Shown: positions 33,711-42,766 of the stretch, one piece after another
Position numbering within the stretch: the stretch's first letter is position 1
How the letters are laid out: each line of letters opens with the position of its first letter
From: Burkholderiales bacterium RIFCSPHIGHO2_01_FULL_63_240
GTDB lineage: Bacteria > Pseudomonadota > Gammaproteobacteria > Burkholderiales > Burkholderiaceae_C
Direction of reading: 5' to 3'
Assembly (NCBI GenBank): GCA_001770725.1
Contig: MERU01000004.1
Coordinates: forward strand, 310,001-374,000
DNA length: 64,000 nucleotides
The notes under the pieces: generated by a model
Seen by the model: only the letters and a program-made list of their open reading frames with translations
Told to the model about the DNA's origin: nothing
Database searches by the model: none
Position numbers and translations under genes: made by a program

Positions 33711-33972
33711 GGCACCACTTTCCGCGACAGGCTCACGCAGCAGCCCGGCTCGCCCACAAACGCCCGCCGGGACTGTCGACCATCCCGCAGCCCCCCATAT
33801 CCCTTCGGCAAACGGACTGCGCGCCAAGACCGGGAGTGGCTTATTGCGCTTGAAGATGGCCAAGTTTTTCCCCTGACGCCAGAGATCCTTCGTAAGCAAT
33901 GGGATGGACGCCCCCACCCGATGACGGCAGAGTGGCGCGTGTCGGCCACTTGAAACGGAAGGAGCGTCCACC
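33711..33972 (+). other. Unassigned open fragment upstream of an IS110 remnant
   Basis: A frame stays open from about 33720 to a TGA at 33951-33953 but has no usual start codon. It reads fluently near its end, for example QDREWLIALEDGQVFPLTPE followed by ILRKQWDGRPHPMTAEWRV. I do not recognise the protein. It could be the C-terminal end of a gene cut by the rearrangements here, or chance. No other feature is seen before the IS110-type start at 33973. Confidence 0.35.
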
Positions 33973-34215
33973 ATGCAGACACGACAATTGGCATCGACCT
34001 GGCCAAGAACGTATTCCAGGTCCACGGAGCGAACGAGCGCGGCAAGGCGGTGTTGCGCAAGCAGTTAAGGCGAGACCAGGTTGCCGCCTTCTTCGCGAAC
34101 ATGACGCCGTGCCTGATCGGCATGGAGGCTTGCGGCAGCGCTCACCACTGGGCTCGCAAGCTGCAGGAGCTTGAGCACACCGTGCGGCTCATGGCGCCTC
34201 AGTTTGTGAAGCCCT
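33973..34215 (+). pseudogene. IS110-family transposase (IS1111-like) N-terminal remnant
   Basis: After an ATG at 33973 the second frame reads IDLAKNVFQVHGANERGKAV, LRKQLRRDQVAAFF, MEACGSAHHWARKLQ and VRLMAPQFVKP, the N-terminal RuvC-like DEDD domain of IS110/IS1111 transposases. The first few codons are out of frame by a small deletion. The match ends abruptly at about 34215, where the abiEii remnant begins on the other strand. The C-terminal domain and element end are missing, so it cannot move. Confidence 0.85.
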
Positions 34216-34867
34216 GTGCCTCTCCCAGCTTTCGGTACTTGGTCGAAATCGTCTGAAGCTTCTCGACAAAGGTGTGGGTAGGCGCGTAGCACGGCACGTC
34301 AACAGCTCGGTTGTCTGCCACTAATACGCCGCGTGCGCTTGCTGTATCCCACGCCCAGGACGAGATTGTCACCGGTCTGTTGGGTGCGGTGTCATCAAAG
34401 CCGAGCTCCAGCAAGATCCCGTCTTTGACACCTGCCAATGGGGCCGTGCGCGCTGCATAGGACAGGCGAATGCCACCGCTGCGCATCTTCTCGTCGTCGA
34501 AATCTTCATCACGCGCGACTTGAAAAATGCCCGGGATTCTGATTTTAGTGGCCAGCCAGTCATAGAAAGCCCGACGGGACGAGACATGAGCGACCTTGTT
34601 GTGATGGCGGCCGGTCTTGACCTCCAGCTCTTTGGGAGGCGCGATCCGGATGTCGATGTCCTCCGAGAATCGGTGGATGACACCGAAGCCCTTGGACAAG
34701 GATGTGCCGCCCTTGAGTTCGAAGTTGAACCCCTAAGTTCGCAGCCCCAAAAGGCAATGCATGATCCAGTAGTCCTTCCCGACCAATGTCGGATCAAGGC
34801 TTCGTTCGTCAGCGACCACGGCAAGCAGGTCGCCGAAGTCCTTGCGGTGATGCAGAAATTCAGGCAC
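34199..34867 (-). pseudogene. AbiEii-type nucleotidyltransferase toxin, broken
   Basis: From a GTG at 34867, overlapping the abiEi stop, the frame reads PEFLHHRKDFGDLLAVVADE and DYWIMHCLLGLRT. An in-frame TAG at 34735-34733 then interrupts it. The same frame continues GFNFELKGGTSLSKGFG and RFSEDIDIRI, the G-S and D-x-D nucleotidyltransferase motifs. Homology ends near KYRKLGEAQG at about 34215, where the IS110 remnant starts. So the gene has both an amber stop near codon 45 and loss of its C-terminal part. The toxin is almost certainly inactive. Confidence 0.85.
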
Positions 34868-35471
34868 TCAGCCAACCTTTGGCTCGCTTGCGGGTCGCCA
34901 CAGAGCCAAACGTCGAGAGCGCGCGTTTGAGCTTGTCGAGGTCAAACGAAGACAGCTTGCTCTGCGCTTGCCGCAAGACAGCATCGCGATCTTCAGCCAA
35001 CTGCTCAAGGTTGTTGAGCAGATCGACAAACAAAAACTCCGGCGTGAGCTTTTTGGGGAAACGTGGTTTCACCCGGAAATCGAACTGCCGATTGCCCAGC
35101 TTGAACACACCATGCCGCTTGTGGTTGTAGACCAGTGTGCGGTTGTATAGCTGCGTGGTACCCAGGCCCACAGCGTTGTATGCCGAAGGCGAGAACACGA
35201 GGAAGTCACTGTCGCGAAGAAAGCTGCCAACCACCTCGGCATCCTCAGGCGGTACAGGACCGAAGCTGGACACCCTCGGCACGTAGTACATGCCCTGCGC
35301 CAATTTCTTCACAAGCCCCTCGGCGACCAACTCACGCACGTGACGGTCCACCGCATTGCTCATCTCTGCCAGATCCTCTCGCCGGTACACGCGCCCGGGG
35401 CGCAATAAGGCAGCCAGCCGTTCGGCGGCACCGCTTACCAGCATCCTCGATGGAGCAGAAACGCTTTCCAC
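34860..35471 (-). CDS. AbiEi-type antitoxin/transcriptional repressor
   Basis: The 203-residue product resembles AbiEi antitoxins of type IV abortive-infection systems (DUF6088-like). The N-terminal winged helix (about residues 18-66) includes R-P-G-R-V-Y-R-R-E-D-L-A, HVRELVAEGLVKKLAQGMYY-V-P. The C-terminal part has SPSAYNAVGLGTTQLYN and KLTPEFLFVDLLNNL. Its stop overlaps the GTG of the toxin gene, the normal coupling in abiE operons. Since the toxin is broken, this gene now stands alone; it may persist as a DNA-binding repressor or be decaying. Confidence 0.85.
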   Translation of the reverse strand: MESVSAPSRMLVSGAAERLAALLRPGRVYRREDLAEMSNAVDRHVRELVAEGLVKKLAQGMYYVPRVSSFGPVPPEDAEVVGSFLRDSDFLVFSPSAYNAVGLGTTQLYNRTLVYNHKRHGVFKLGNRQFDFRVKPRFPKKLTPEFLFVDLLNNLEQLAEDRDAVLRQAQSKLSSFDLDKLKRALSTFGSVATRKRAKGWLSA

Positions 35472-35761
35472 GATTGATTTCTCATTGAAATTTCATGCAA
35501 TCTTAGGAGGAAATGGCGATCTTTGCAAGGCACCCAGCGTCGCCGGCCACGCTGTGTGCGGCGAGGCGGCTACCGCGAGGGGAAATCGCTGTCGACATCC
35601 AGATGACCAGCGCTTCCCGACGAGATAATGCAGCCACCAGTTGGGAGCAGATGAGCACGTCGTCAAGCACAGACCATTTGGGTAGCTAAGTGGGTAGCTA
35701 GACGCAAAAATCAGCAAAACTCAGACAAAAACATCAATAAATTCAACGCGCTAGAAAACTC
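35472..35761. other. Boundary stretch between accessory DNA and core genome
   Basis: No gene is recognised. The last ~80 bases before xth are AT-rich (about 35700-35760) compared with both sides. GGGTAGCTA occurs twice close together (about 35680-35702), separated by a few bases. All insertion-sequence and cargo genes lie to the left and all genes to the right are housekeeping. It could be one end of an integrated element, but no second att copy, integrase or tRNA is visible, so this is inference. Confidence 0.4.
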
Positions 35762-36544
35762 ATGAAACTCTCCACCTGGAACGTCAACTCCCTGGCCGTG
35801 CGCCTGCCCCAACTCATGGAATGGCTCGCCGCCAACCCGGTCGATGCCATCGTCCTGCAGGAAACCAAGCTCACGGACGACAAGTTCCCGCACGAGGTGC
35901 TGCTCGAAGCCGGCTACCAGGTTCAATGGTTCGGCCAGAAAACCTACAACGGCGTGGCGCTGATCAGCCGCCAGCCGGCCACCGACATCGTCAAGAACAT
36001 CACCGGGTTTGCCGACGAACAGGCCCGTGCGATCGCTGGCACCCTGCAGGACGAACAACTCGGCGAGGTCCGCGTGATCGGCTGCTACTTCCCCAACGGT
36101 CAGGCGCCTGACAGCGAGAAGTTCGCCTACAAGATGAACTGGCTGCAGGGCCTGCACGCCTGGCTCAAGCAAGAGCTGAACAACCATCCGCAGACCGTGC
36201 TGATGGGGGACTTCAACATCGCCCCGACCGACGACGACGTCCACGACCCGGTGGCCTGGAAGGATCAGATCCACTGCACCGTGCCCGAACGCGAGCATTT
36301 CCAGCAGTTGCTCGGGCTGGGCCTGGCCGATGCGTTCCGCTTGTTCGAGCAGCCCCCCAAGTCATGGAGCTGGTGGGACTACCGCAACCTGGCCTTCCGC
36401 AAGAACCAGGGCCTGCGCATCGACCACATCCTCGTGAGCGAGGCACTCAAGTCGCGGGTCAAGTCTTGCGTCATCGACAAGCAGCCTCGCCGCAACGAGC
36501 GCCCGAGCGATCACGCGCCAGTGGTGGTCGAGCTGGGCAACTGA
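35762..36544 (+). CDS. xth: Exodeoxyribonuclease III
   Basis: The 260-residue product is an AP endonuclease/3'-5' exonuclease of base-excision repair. The ExoIII motifs are in order: STWNVNSL (residues 4-11), the Mg-binding Glu in QETKL (~34), GDFNIAP (~155), and LRIDHILVS then SDHAPV at the C-terminus with the catalytic Asp-His. The size equals the family. It is the first core gene after the accessory region. Confidence 0.95.
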   Translation: MKLSTWNVNSLAVRLPQLMEWLAANPVDAIVLQETKLTDDKFPHEVLLEAGYQVQWFGQKTYNGVALISRQPATDIVKNITGFADEQARAIAGTLQDEQLGEVRVIGCYFPNGQAPDSEKFAYKMNWLQGLHAWLKQELNNHPQTVLMGDFNIAPTDDDVHDPVAWKDQIHCTVPEREHFQQLLGLGLADAFRLFEQPPKSWSWWDYRNLAFRKNQGLRIDHILVSEALKSRVKSCVIDKQPRRNERPSDHAPVVVELGN

Positions 36545-36589
36545 CGCAGCGGCGGAGGCTCCCGGCTCAAGGCCGTGGTTCACCCCACG

Positions 36590-37705
36590 TCAGTCGCCGA
36601 CCAGCCAGCGTTGAAAGGGCTTGGGCAAGGCCCGCTCGCCTCGCTGCAAGGCCGCCATGGGCACCCATTGCCCGTCGCCCTGACGAGGCTCCGACACGCG
36701 AGACATGACCGAATTCAGCGCCTCATCCTGGAGTGCGCCGACCTGCGTCTGCGCCCTCGCGAGGTGCAGGCGCCAGTCGAGGTGGGTGAGCACATGCGTG
36801 AGCGGCGGCTGCACCTCGGTGGGTTCAGGCCAGGCCGCCTGCAGATCGGCTTCGGACGCGAACATCGGCAATGTCCACAGCCCCGACCAGATGCCGGTGT
36901 GGGGCCGCTGGACCAGCCACACGGCGTCGCCCTGCTGCAACCACAGGCACCAGCTTTCGCGTTGGCTGCGCTTCAGCTTCTTCGTCTTGACTGGCAGCCG
37001 CTCCGGCTCGCCCGATCTGCGGCCTTCGCACAGGTCAGACCACGGGCAGGTCAGGCAGGCCGGCTTGCGCGGCGTGCACAGCGTGGCCCCCAGGTCCATC
37101 AAGCCCTGGGTGTAAGCGACCATGTCGTCAGAACGCTGCGGCACCAGCAACTGCGCCGCATCGGTGAGCGCGCTTTCATGCGCCCGCACCGAGAGGTCGC
37201 CTTCCCAGCCCAGCACGCGGCTGAGCACCCGGCGCACGTTGCCATCCATGATGGAGATGCGCTCGCCAAAGCAGAAAGCCGCAATGGCCGCCGCTGTCGA
37301 TGGGCCGATGCCTGGCAGGTGTTCCAGCTCCAGCGCGCTGCCCGGGAACCGTCCGCCATGCAGGTCTCGCACGGCCTGGGCACAGCGGTGCAGGTTGCGC
37401 GCACGGCTGTAGTACCCCAGCCCGCTCCAGAGCGTCAACACGTCGTCGAGGTCGGCATTGGCCAGGTCGACCACCGACGGAAAGCGCGCCAGGAAGCGCT
37501 CGTAGTAACCCAGCACCGTGCTGACCTGGGTCTGCTGCAGCATGATCTCGGACAGCCACACCCGATACGGGTCGCGCGTCTGCTGCCATGGCAGGTGGTG
37601 GCGGCCTTGCGTGCGCTGCCAGGCCACCAGGCGATCGGGCAGGTCGGGGTGCAGCTGTGTGGCCCGGGCCAGCAAGGCGGCCGCGTCGAATTCACTCACG
37701 GTCAA
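36590..37705 (-). CDS. mutY: Adenine DNA glycosylase MutY
   Basis: The 371-residue product removes A opposite 8-oxoguanine. The catalytic Glu lies in LSEIMLQQTQV (~53). A helix-hairpin-helix has LPGIGPSTAAAIAAF (~128), with the catalytic Asp in IMDGNVRRVLSR (~151). The [4Fe-4S] loop is C-x6-C-x2-C-x5-C (CTPRKPACLTCPWSDLC). A C-terminal NUDIX-like domain for 8-oxoG recognition follows. The start is a TTG at 37705; a GTG at 37699 is an alternative. It follows the dynamin-like gene by 18 bp. Confidence 0.95.
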   Translation of the reverse strand: MTVSEFDAAALLARATQLHPDLPDRLVAWQRTQGRHHLPWQQTRDPYRVWLSEIMLQQTQVSTVLGYYERFLARFPSVVDLANADLDDVLTLWSGLGYYSRARNLHRCAQAVRDLHGGRFPGSALELEHLPGIGPSTAAAIAAFCFGERISIMDGNVRRVLSRVLGWEGDLSVRAHESALTDAAQLLVPQRSDDMVAYTQGLMDLGATLCTPRKPACLTCPWSDLCEGRRSGEPERLPVKTKKLKRSQRESWCLWLQQGDAVWLVQRPHTGIWSGLWTLPMFASEADLQAAWPEPTEVQPPLTHVLTHLDWRLHLARAQTQVGALQDEALNSVMSRVSEPRQGDGQWVPMAALQRGERALPKPFQRWLVGD

Positions 37706-37723
37706 GGCAACTCAGGACAAGGC

Positions 37724-39757
37724 TCAGGCCGTCTCTCCGGCTGCCGAGACATCGCTCACCTCGTTGAGGCTCAGGTCCAGCGAAAGCGCCTCGATGGCCG
37801 CCGCGCTGGGCTGAGCCACCGCGGACACGTCCACCAGGCCATCGGGCCCGGCCATCTCGCCGAGCTGATCCATCAGCGTCTGCAAGCGGGTCTGCAGCTG
37901 CAGCACGCGCTCGTCTTGCGCCTGCACTTCCTGCAGACGGGTGTCGAGTTCGTTCGATGCCGACTGGATGCGGTCCAGCGATTCGTAACGGCGCTTGAAG
38001 TTGCGGCGACGCTCGCGCAGCTGGCTGTCGACCTGGGCCGACGCCGTCTTGTTCCACAGCTCGATGTCGTTGCTGATGGTCTCGAAGACCACGCGCAGTC
38101 GCGAGATCAGCATGCGGCGGAACTGTTCCTGGAAACCGGGTTGCGCCAACCTGAAGGCCTGGCTCAGGCCCAGGTACTGCACGTAATTGCGCTCGATGAG
38201 GTTGAGGTCGTCGTTGTACTTGCGCACATCCAGCGGCACGTCGGCCACCAGGCTGAAGCCGAACTCGGCGTTCAGGCGCGAGAACGACGCCACCAGCATG
38301 GCGTGGATCTCGTCGTTGCGCTGCTGGGCCTGCTCGATGAGCTCGCGCAGGCGGGCACACAGGTCGATGAAGGCCTTGCGAGCGCCCAGCGGCAGCCAAG
38401 AGCCCCCCAGCACCTGATGCAGCACATCGACCTCCTGGCGCAGGCGCTCGGAGGACAGGTCGTGCAGCATGCTGCGCAGCATGCGCGCATGGATGCTGCG
38501 CATGGCATGCAGGCGGGCCGTGCACTGCTCGAACTCGGCGGCCTCGGCCTGCACCCGCTGGATCATCAGCTGGACCTTGCCCGAGCTCTTGCCGCGCAGG
38601 CCGCGCAACTCGTGCAGTTGGTCGGCGTGCAGGCGGCGCATCTCGCCGAAACGGCGGGTGAGCTGCTGATGGAACTGCTGGGCGCCCAGCCAGGATGCCT
38701 GGGCCAGGTTGTCTCGGCGGCGGGGCAGCAGGCCTTCGGACAGGGCGTGCTCGAACGCCTCCAGCCGGCTTTGCCTGAGACCTTCGGCGTCGCCACCGAG
38801 CCGGGCGGCCAGCGCCTGACGCGCCGAAATCGGGAACACGTTCTCGGTCGGGATCTCGAGCGTCTGGGCCACGCTGCCGCACTGGCGGGCGATGACCTGC
38901 TGCACCTGCTCAGGCGTGCTCAGCGGGTCAGCCAGGGTGTCGATCTTGTTGAGCACCACGTAGCGGGCCAGCGCCGGGCCGCTGAGGTGGTCACGCCAGA
39001 TGTCGAGGTCGGACTTGGTCACGCCCGTGTCCGCGCCGAGGATGAACACCGTGGCGTGGGCCTGGGGCAGCAGGCCCAGCGTCAGCTCAGGCTCGGTGCC
39101 GATGGCGTTCAGGCCCGGGGTGTCGAGCACCACCAGTCCTCGCTTGAGCAACGGGTGGGGCAGGTTGATGCGCGCGTGGCGCCACACCGGTACCTCGACC
39201 TGGCCGTCGGCCGACAGCGGCGGGTTGTCGGCGGGTCGCTCCGCGTCCCAGAAACCCAGGGCCGTGGCCTGTTCGGGCGAGACCAGGCGGGTGCGCATGA
39301 CCTCGGCCAGGGCCTTGGCCATTTCGTCGGGGTTGGCCAGGTCCAGCACATGCCAGGTCCAGGCCTTGGGCTGCACGCGGTACTCGGCCAGCGAGGTCGC
39401 TTCCAGGCGGGTCTCGATGGGCAGCAGCGACAGCCCGACCGGGTCTTGCGCGTCATAACCCAGCTCGACCGGGCACATGGTGGTGCGGCCGGCCGAGGCC
39501 GGCATCATGCGGCGGCCCTTGTCGGAGAAGAAGATCGCGTTGATGAGCTCGGACTTGCCGCGCGAGAACTCGGCCACGAAGGCCACCATGAGCTTCTCGC
39601 CCGACAAGCGCCGACGCATGGCTTCGAACCATTCGGCCGAACCGTCGTCGAGCAGGTCGTGCTCGCGAGCGAATCGGGCGAGCGCCGCCAGCCGGGCATC
39701 GGTTTCGAGGCGCCATTGACCGAAGGCGTCGAGGTGGCTGGCGAATGTCGGCTTCAT
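37724..39757 (-). CDS. Dynamin-like GTPase
   Basis: The 677-residue product has an N-terminal GTPase domain with the P-loop in FVAEFSRGKSELINAIF (~60), the G3 motif V-L-D-T-P-G-L-N (~210) and G4 V-L-N-K-I-D (~265). The rest is helical with coiled-coil-like stretches, as in bacterial dynamin-like proteins. The ATG at 39757 has AGGA 11 bases upstream and is preferred to an upstream in-frame start. It lies between mutM and mutY on the same strand, a common arrangement in Burkholderiales. A membrane-remodelling role is inferred from the family. Confidence 0.88.
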   Translation of the reverse strand: MKPTFASHLDAFGQWRLETDARLAALARFAREHDLLDDGSAEWFEAMRRRLSGEKLMVAFVAEFSRGKSELINAIFFSDKGRRMMPASAGRTTMCPVELGYDAQDPVGLSLLPIETRLEATSLAEYRVQPKAWTWHVLDLANPDEMAKALAEVMRTRLVSPEQATALGFWDAERPADNPPLSADGQVEVPVWRHARINLPHPLLKRGLVVLDTPGLNAIGTEPELTLGLLPQAHATVFILGADTGVTKSDLDIWRDHLSGPALARYVVLNKIDTLADPLSTPEQVQQVIARQCGSVAQTLEIPTENVFPISARQALAARLGGDAEGLRQSRLEAFEHALSEGLLPRRRDNLAQASWLGAQQFHQQLTRRFGEMRRLHADQLHELRGLRGKSSGKVQLMIQRVQAEAAEFEQCTARLHAMRSIHARMLRSMLHDLSSERLRQEVDVLHQVLGGSWLPLGARKAFIDLCARLRELIEQAQQRNDEIHAMLVASFSRLNAEFGFSLVADVPLDVRKYNDDLNLIERNYVQYLGLSQAFRLAQPGFQEQFRRMLISRLRVVFETISNDIELWNKTASAQVDSQLRERRRNFKRRYESLDRIQSASNELDTRLQEVQAQDERVLQLQTRLQTLMDQLGEMAGPDGLVDVSAVAQPSAAAIEALSLDLSLNEVSDVSAAGETA

Positions 39758-39898
39758 GAGGTTGATCCTAGCGCATGGAACACCGCACATTGCATCTGGT
39801 GCAAGCGAGTTTGGGACAAAAGGTACAGTGTTATCGGCAGATGGCAGCCGTTGCCCAATCGATTAATGCACCAAAGCTGCGCCCAAGTTCACGCCAAC

Positions 39899-40729
39899 TC
39901 ACCGTCTCTGACAGGTGCCGCAAAAGAAAGTCGAGCGCTGTGCCTGCACGATGCGGCGCACCGGCGCACCGCAAGCGCGACAAGCCTGCCCCTCGCGCCC
40001 ATAAACCTGGGTGGCCAGTTGAAAGTGCCCCTGGCTGCCATGGGCGTCGCGAAAGTCCCGCAAGCTGGAGCCACCTTGCTCGATCGCTTCGGCCAGAACC
40101 GCCTTGACCTCCTGCAGCAGCCGGGCAGCGCGCGGGCGGCTGAGCTTGCCCGCTGACAGGCGCGGGTCGATGCCCGCGCGGAACAGCGCCTCACAGGCGT
40201 AGATGTTGCCGGCCCCCACCACGATGTCACCGGCCAGCAGGGCCTGCTTGATGGCGACCCGCCTGCCCTGCAGCGCCGCATGGAAATGCGCCGCGTCCAG
40301 CGCCGCATCGAAAGGCTCGAGGCCCAGGCCGGCCAGCAGCTTGGCAGGCATGCCCTCGCCCAGCGAAGGCCCCCAGATGACCGCACCGAACCGGCGCGGA
40401 TCGGTCAGGCGCAACACGCCGCGCGTGGTGCCCAGCTCGAAATGGTCGTGCGGCCCCGGCTCGCCCGCAGACCACGTGAAAGCCAGCGAGCCCGACATCC
40501 CCAGGTGGATCAGCAGGCCACCGGCCCGGCCGCCAGGCACCTCCAGAGGCAGCCACAGGTACTTGCCGCGGCGCACCACCTCGCCCACCACCGCGCCCCG
40601 CAGTTCGTCCACATCCAGGCCCAGGGGCCAGCGCAGCGGCTTGCCCAATTGAGCGGACAACACTTCGGCCCCCCGGATTCGCTCCGCGAAACTGCGGCGG
40701 GTGACCTCGACTTCGGGCAGTTCAGGCAT
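39899..40729 (-). CDS. mutM: Formamidopyrimidine-DNA glycosylase (Fpg)
   Basis: The 276-residue product removes 8-oxoguanine and opened purines. Starting at the ATG at 40729, the N-terminus is MPELPEVEV, with the catalytic Pro at residue 2 and Glu at 3 after Met removal. The helix-two-turn-helix region contains the family motif [12 protein letters not shown]. The C-terminal zinc finger has Cys pairs in CRACGAP and FFCGTCQ. The gene starts 117 bp from the divergent TPR gene. Confidence 0.96.
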   Translation of the reverse strand: MPELPEVEVTRRSFAERIRGAEVLSAQLGKPLRWPLGLDVDELRGAVVGEVVRRGKYLWLPLEVPGGRAGGLLIHLGMSGSLAFTWSAGEPGPHDHFELGTTRGVLRLTDPRRFGAVIWGPSLGEGMPAKLLAGLGLEPFDAALDAAHFHAALQGRRVAIKQALLAGDIVVGAGNIYACEALFRAGIDPRLSAGKLSRPRAARLLQEVKAVLAEAIEQGGSSLRDFRDAHGSQGHFQLATQVYGREGQACRACGAPVRRIVQAQRSTFFCGTCQRR

Positions 40730-40846
40730 GGCCCCGATCATAAAAGCCCATGAAAAGCCCCTTGTGGGTCAGGCGGGACAGTCCCCTCTCACGCTCACGC
40801 GCCAGCTCATCCGTCCCTAGAATGGCATGAGCTCCCTGGAGATTGC

Positions 40847-42766
40847 ATGTCGCGTTCCCCGTTCCACCCGTCCACCCACCCCGCCCAGCCCGGCACAGCA
40901 TGGGCCACCGCCTCCTCCCCATCGGCGGACCCTGCCCCCGAAACCGGCCGCTGCCAGGCGGAAGGTCGCCAAAGCAGGCGCCGCACAGCCTTCGTTCTCG
41001 GCGGACTGACCCTGTGGATCGGGGCCGCTGTGGCGGCATCGGGTCAAGCACCCAGCAGCCTGCCCGGCCCGCTGGCCCAAGCCACGGCTCCCGCGACACC
41101 GGCATCGACATCGGCATCGACGCCGCCCCCGCTGGCAGAGCCCCCCACCCGATCGGCGATGGACGCCAACCTGTTCTTTCAGGTGCTGATCGCCGAAATC
41201 CAGGGCAACAGTGGCGACCCGGGCTCGGCCTACCAGATCTACCTCGACGCCGCGCGACGCCTGCAGAACGGGCAGCTCTTTCAGCGCGCGGTGGAAGTCG
41301 CGCTGCGCGCCCGCGCAGGCGAACAGGCCCTGACCGCCGCCAAGGCCTGGCGCCAGGCCCTGCCGCAATCGCGTGACGCCGCCGAGTTCAACACCCACAT
41401 CCTGATCGCGCTGGGCCGCAGCAAGGAGCTCGCAGCCCCTGTGCGCGCCCTCATCCAGCTCACGCCCACCGCGCAGCAGCCCCAGCTCATCGCCAGCCTG
41501 CCGCGCAGCCTCGCACGACTGCAAGACCGGGTCGCCGCCGCCCGCGTGATCGACGAAGCCACCGAGCCCTGGCGCAAGGCCCCGCTGGAGTCGGCCGTGG
41601 CGTGGGGCGCCAGCGCCGAAGCCTGGCTCATGGCTGGCCGCCCCGACACCGCCATGGACGCCACCCGCCAGGCTTTGAAGCTCGATGCCAGCCAGTTGAG
41701 CGCCCAGCTCGTGGCAGCCGACCTCATTGGCCAGCAACCCGACGCCGAACCCCTGGTCAAGGCCCAACTGGCGCGACCGGACACGCTGCCCGTGCTGAGA
41801 CTGGCCTACGCCCGCAAGCTCGCCACCCTGCAGCGCTACGACGAAGCGGCCCAACAACTCGACGCGCTGATCGAGGCCCAACCCGAGCAGGATGGCCACC
41901 GCGTGCTGCTGGCCGCCATCCGCCTGGAGATGCGCCAGATCGACGCCGCCGAAGCGGCGATCAAACCCGTGCTGCAAAGGGCCACCACCCCGCCCAGCAA
42001 GGACCACGAACAGGCCTTCCTGCTGATGGCCCAGGTGGCCGACCGCCGCAACCAGCCCTCGGAAGCACTGCGCTGGCTCGACAAGGCCGACCCCAAACAC
42101 GAAAAGCTCGCTGTGCAAAGCCAGCGAGCCCGCCTGCTCGCTTTCCAGGGCAGGCTGGCCGAAGCCCGCAGCAGCCTGCGCAAGCTGCCCGAAACCGAGG
42201 CGCGCGACGCCGTCCTGAAGATCCAGACCGAGGCCCAGCTGTTGCGCGAACTCAAGCAATGGCGCGAAGCCTGGAGCGTGCTCGAACAAGGCTCGCTGCG
42301 GTTCCCCGAAGACCCCGATCTGCTCTACGACCAGGCCATGGTCGCCGAAAAGCTCAAGCGCTTCGAGGACATGGAGCAGCTGCTGCGCAAGGTGATCGCC
42401 CTGGCGCCCGACAACGCAGGCGCCTACAACGCCCTGGGCTACAGCTTCGCGGAGCGCAACATCAACCTGCCTGAAGCGCGCAAGCTCATCGAGCAGGCGC
42501 TGGCGCTGCGCCCGGGTGACGCCTACATCGTCGACAGCCTGGCATGGGTCGCCTTCCGCGAAGGCAAGCTCGACGAAGCGCGGCAGCTGCTGACCCAGGC
42601 CTACGCGAGCCGCCAGGACGCAGAGATCGCTGCCCACCTCGGCGAAGTGCTGTGGCTGCAAGGCGACCGCGACGGCGCCCAGAAGGTCTGGCGCGAGGCC
42701 GCCGCTCGCGACAAGGCCAACGAAACCCTGAAGGAAACGCTGCAGCGTTTCGGGGTCCAGCCTTGA
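40847..42766 (+). CDS. Tetratricopeptide-repeat protein (envelope-associated)
   Basis: The 639-residue product has a long charged N-terminus, a hydrophobic segment at ~46-66 (likely membrane anchor or signal) and then mostly helical repeats. TPR-like units are clearest near residues 330-420 and 500-620 (for example A-Y-N-A-L-G-Y-S-F-A-E-R and Y-I-V-D-S-L-A-W-V-A-F-R-E-G). This protein regularly precedes lolB and ispE in Betaproteobacteria. Its stop overlaps the lolB start. Its exact function is not established. Confidence 0.88.
   Translation: MSRSPFHPSTHPAQPGTAWATASSPSADPAPETGRCQAEGRQSRRRTAFVLGGLTLWIGAAVAASGQAPSSLPGPLAQATAPATPASTSASTPPPLAEPPTRSAMDANLFFQVLIAEIQGNSGDPGSAYQIYLDAARRLQNGQLFQRAVEVALRARAGEQALTAAKAWRQALPQSRDAAEFNTHILIALGRSKELAAPVRALIQLTPTAQQPQLIASLPRSLARLQDRVAAARVIDEATEPWRKAPLESAVAWGASAEAWLMAGRPDTAMDATRQALKLDASQLSAQLVAADLIGQQPDAEPLVKAQLARPDTLPVLRLAYARKLATLQRYDEAAQQLDALIEAQPEQDGHRVLLAAIRLEMRQIDAAEAAIKPVLQRATTPPSKDHEQAFLLMAQVADRRNQPSEALRWLDKADPKHEKLAVQSQRARLLAFQGRLAEARSSLRKLPETEARDAVLKIQTEAQLLRELKQWREAWSVLEQGSLRFPEDPDLLYDQAMVAEKLKRFEDMEQLLRKVIALAPDNAGAYNALGYSFAERNINLPEARKLIEQALALRPGDAYIVDSLAWVAFREGKLDEARQLLTQAYASRQDAEIAAHLGEVLWLQGDRDGAQKVWREAAARDKANETLKETLQRFGVQP

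Noticed and set aside
34199..35471. A functional AbiE abortive-infection system
   Set aside because: The toxin gene has an in-frame stop and lacks its C-terminal part.
36575..40156. A 1193-codon open frame on the + strand
   Set aside because: It runs antisense to mutY, the dynamin-like gene and mutM, which all have clear motifs. Long antisense frames are expected at this GC content and codon bias.
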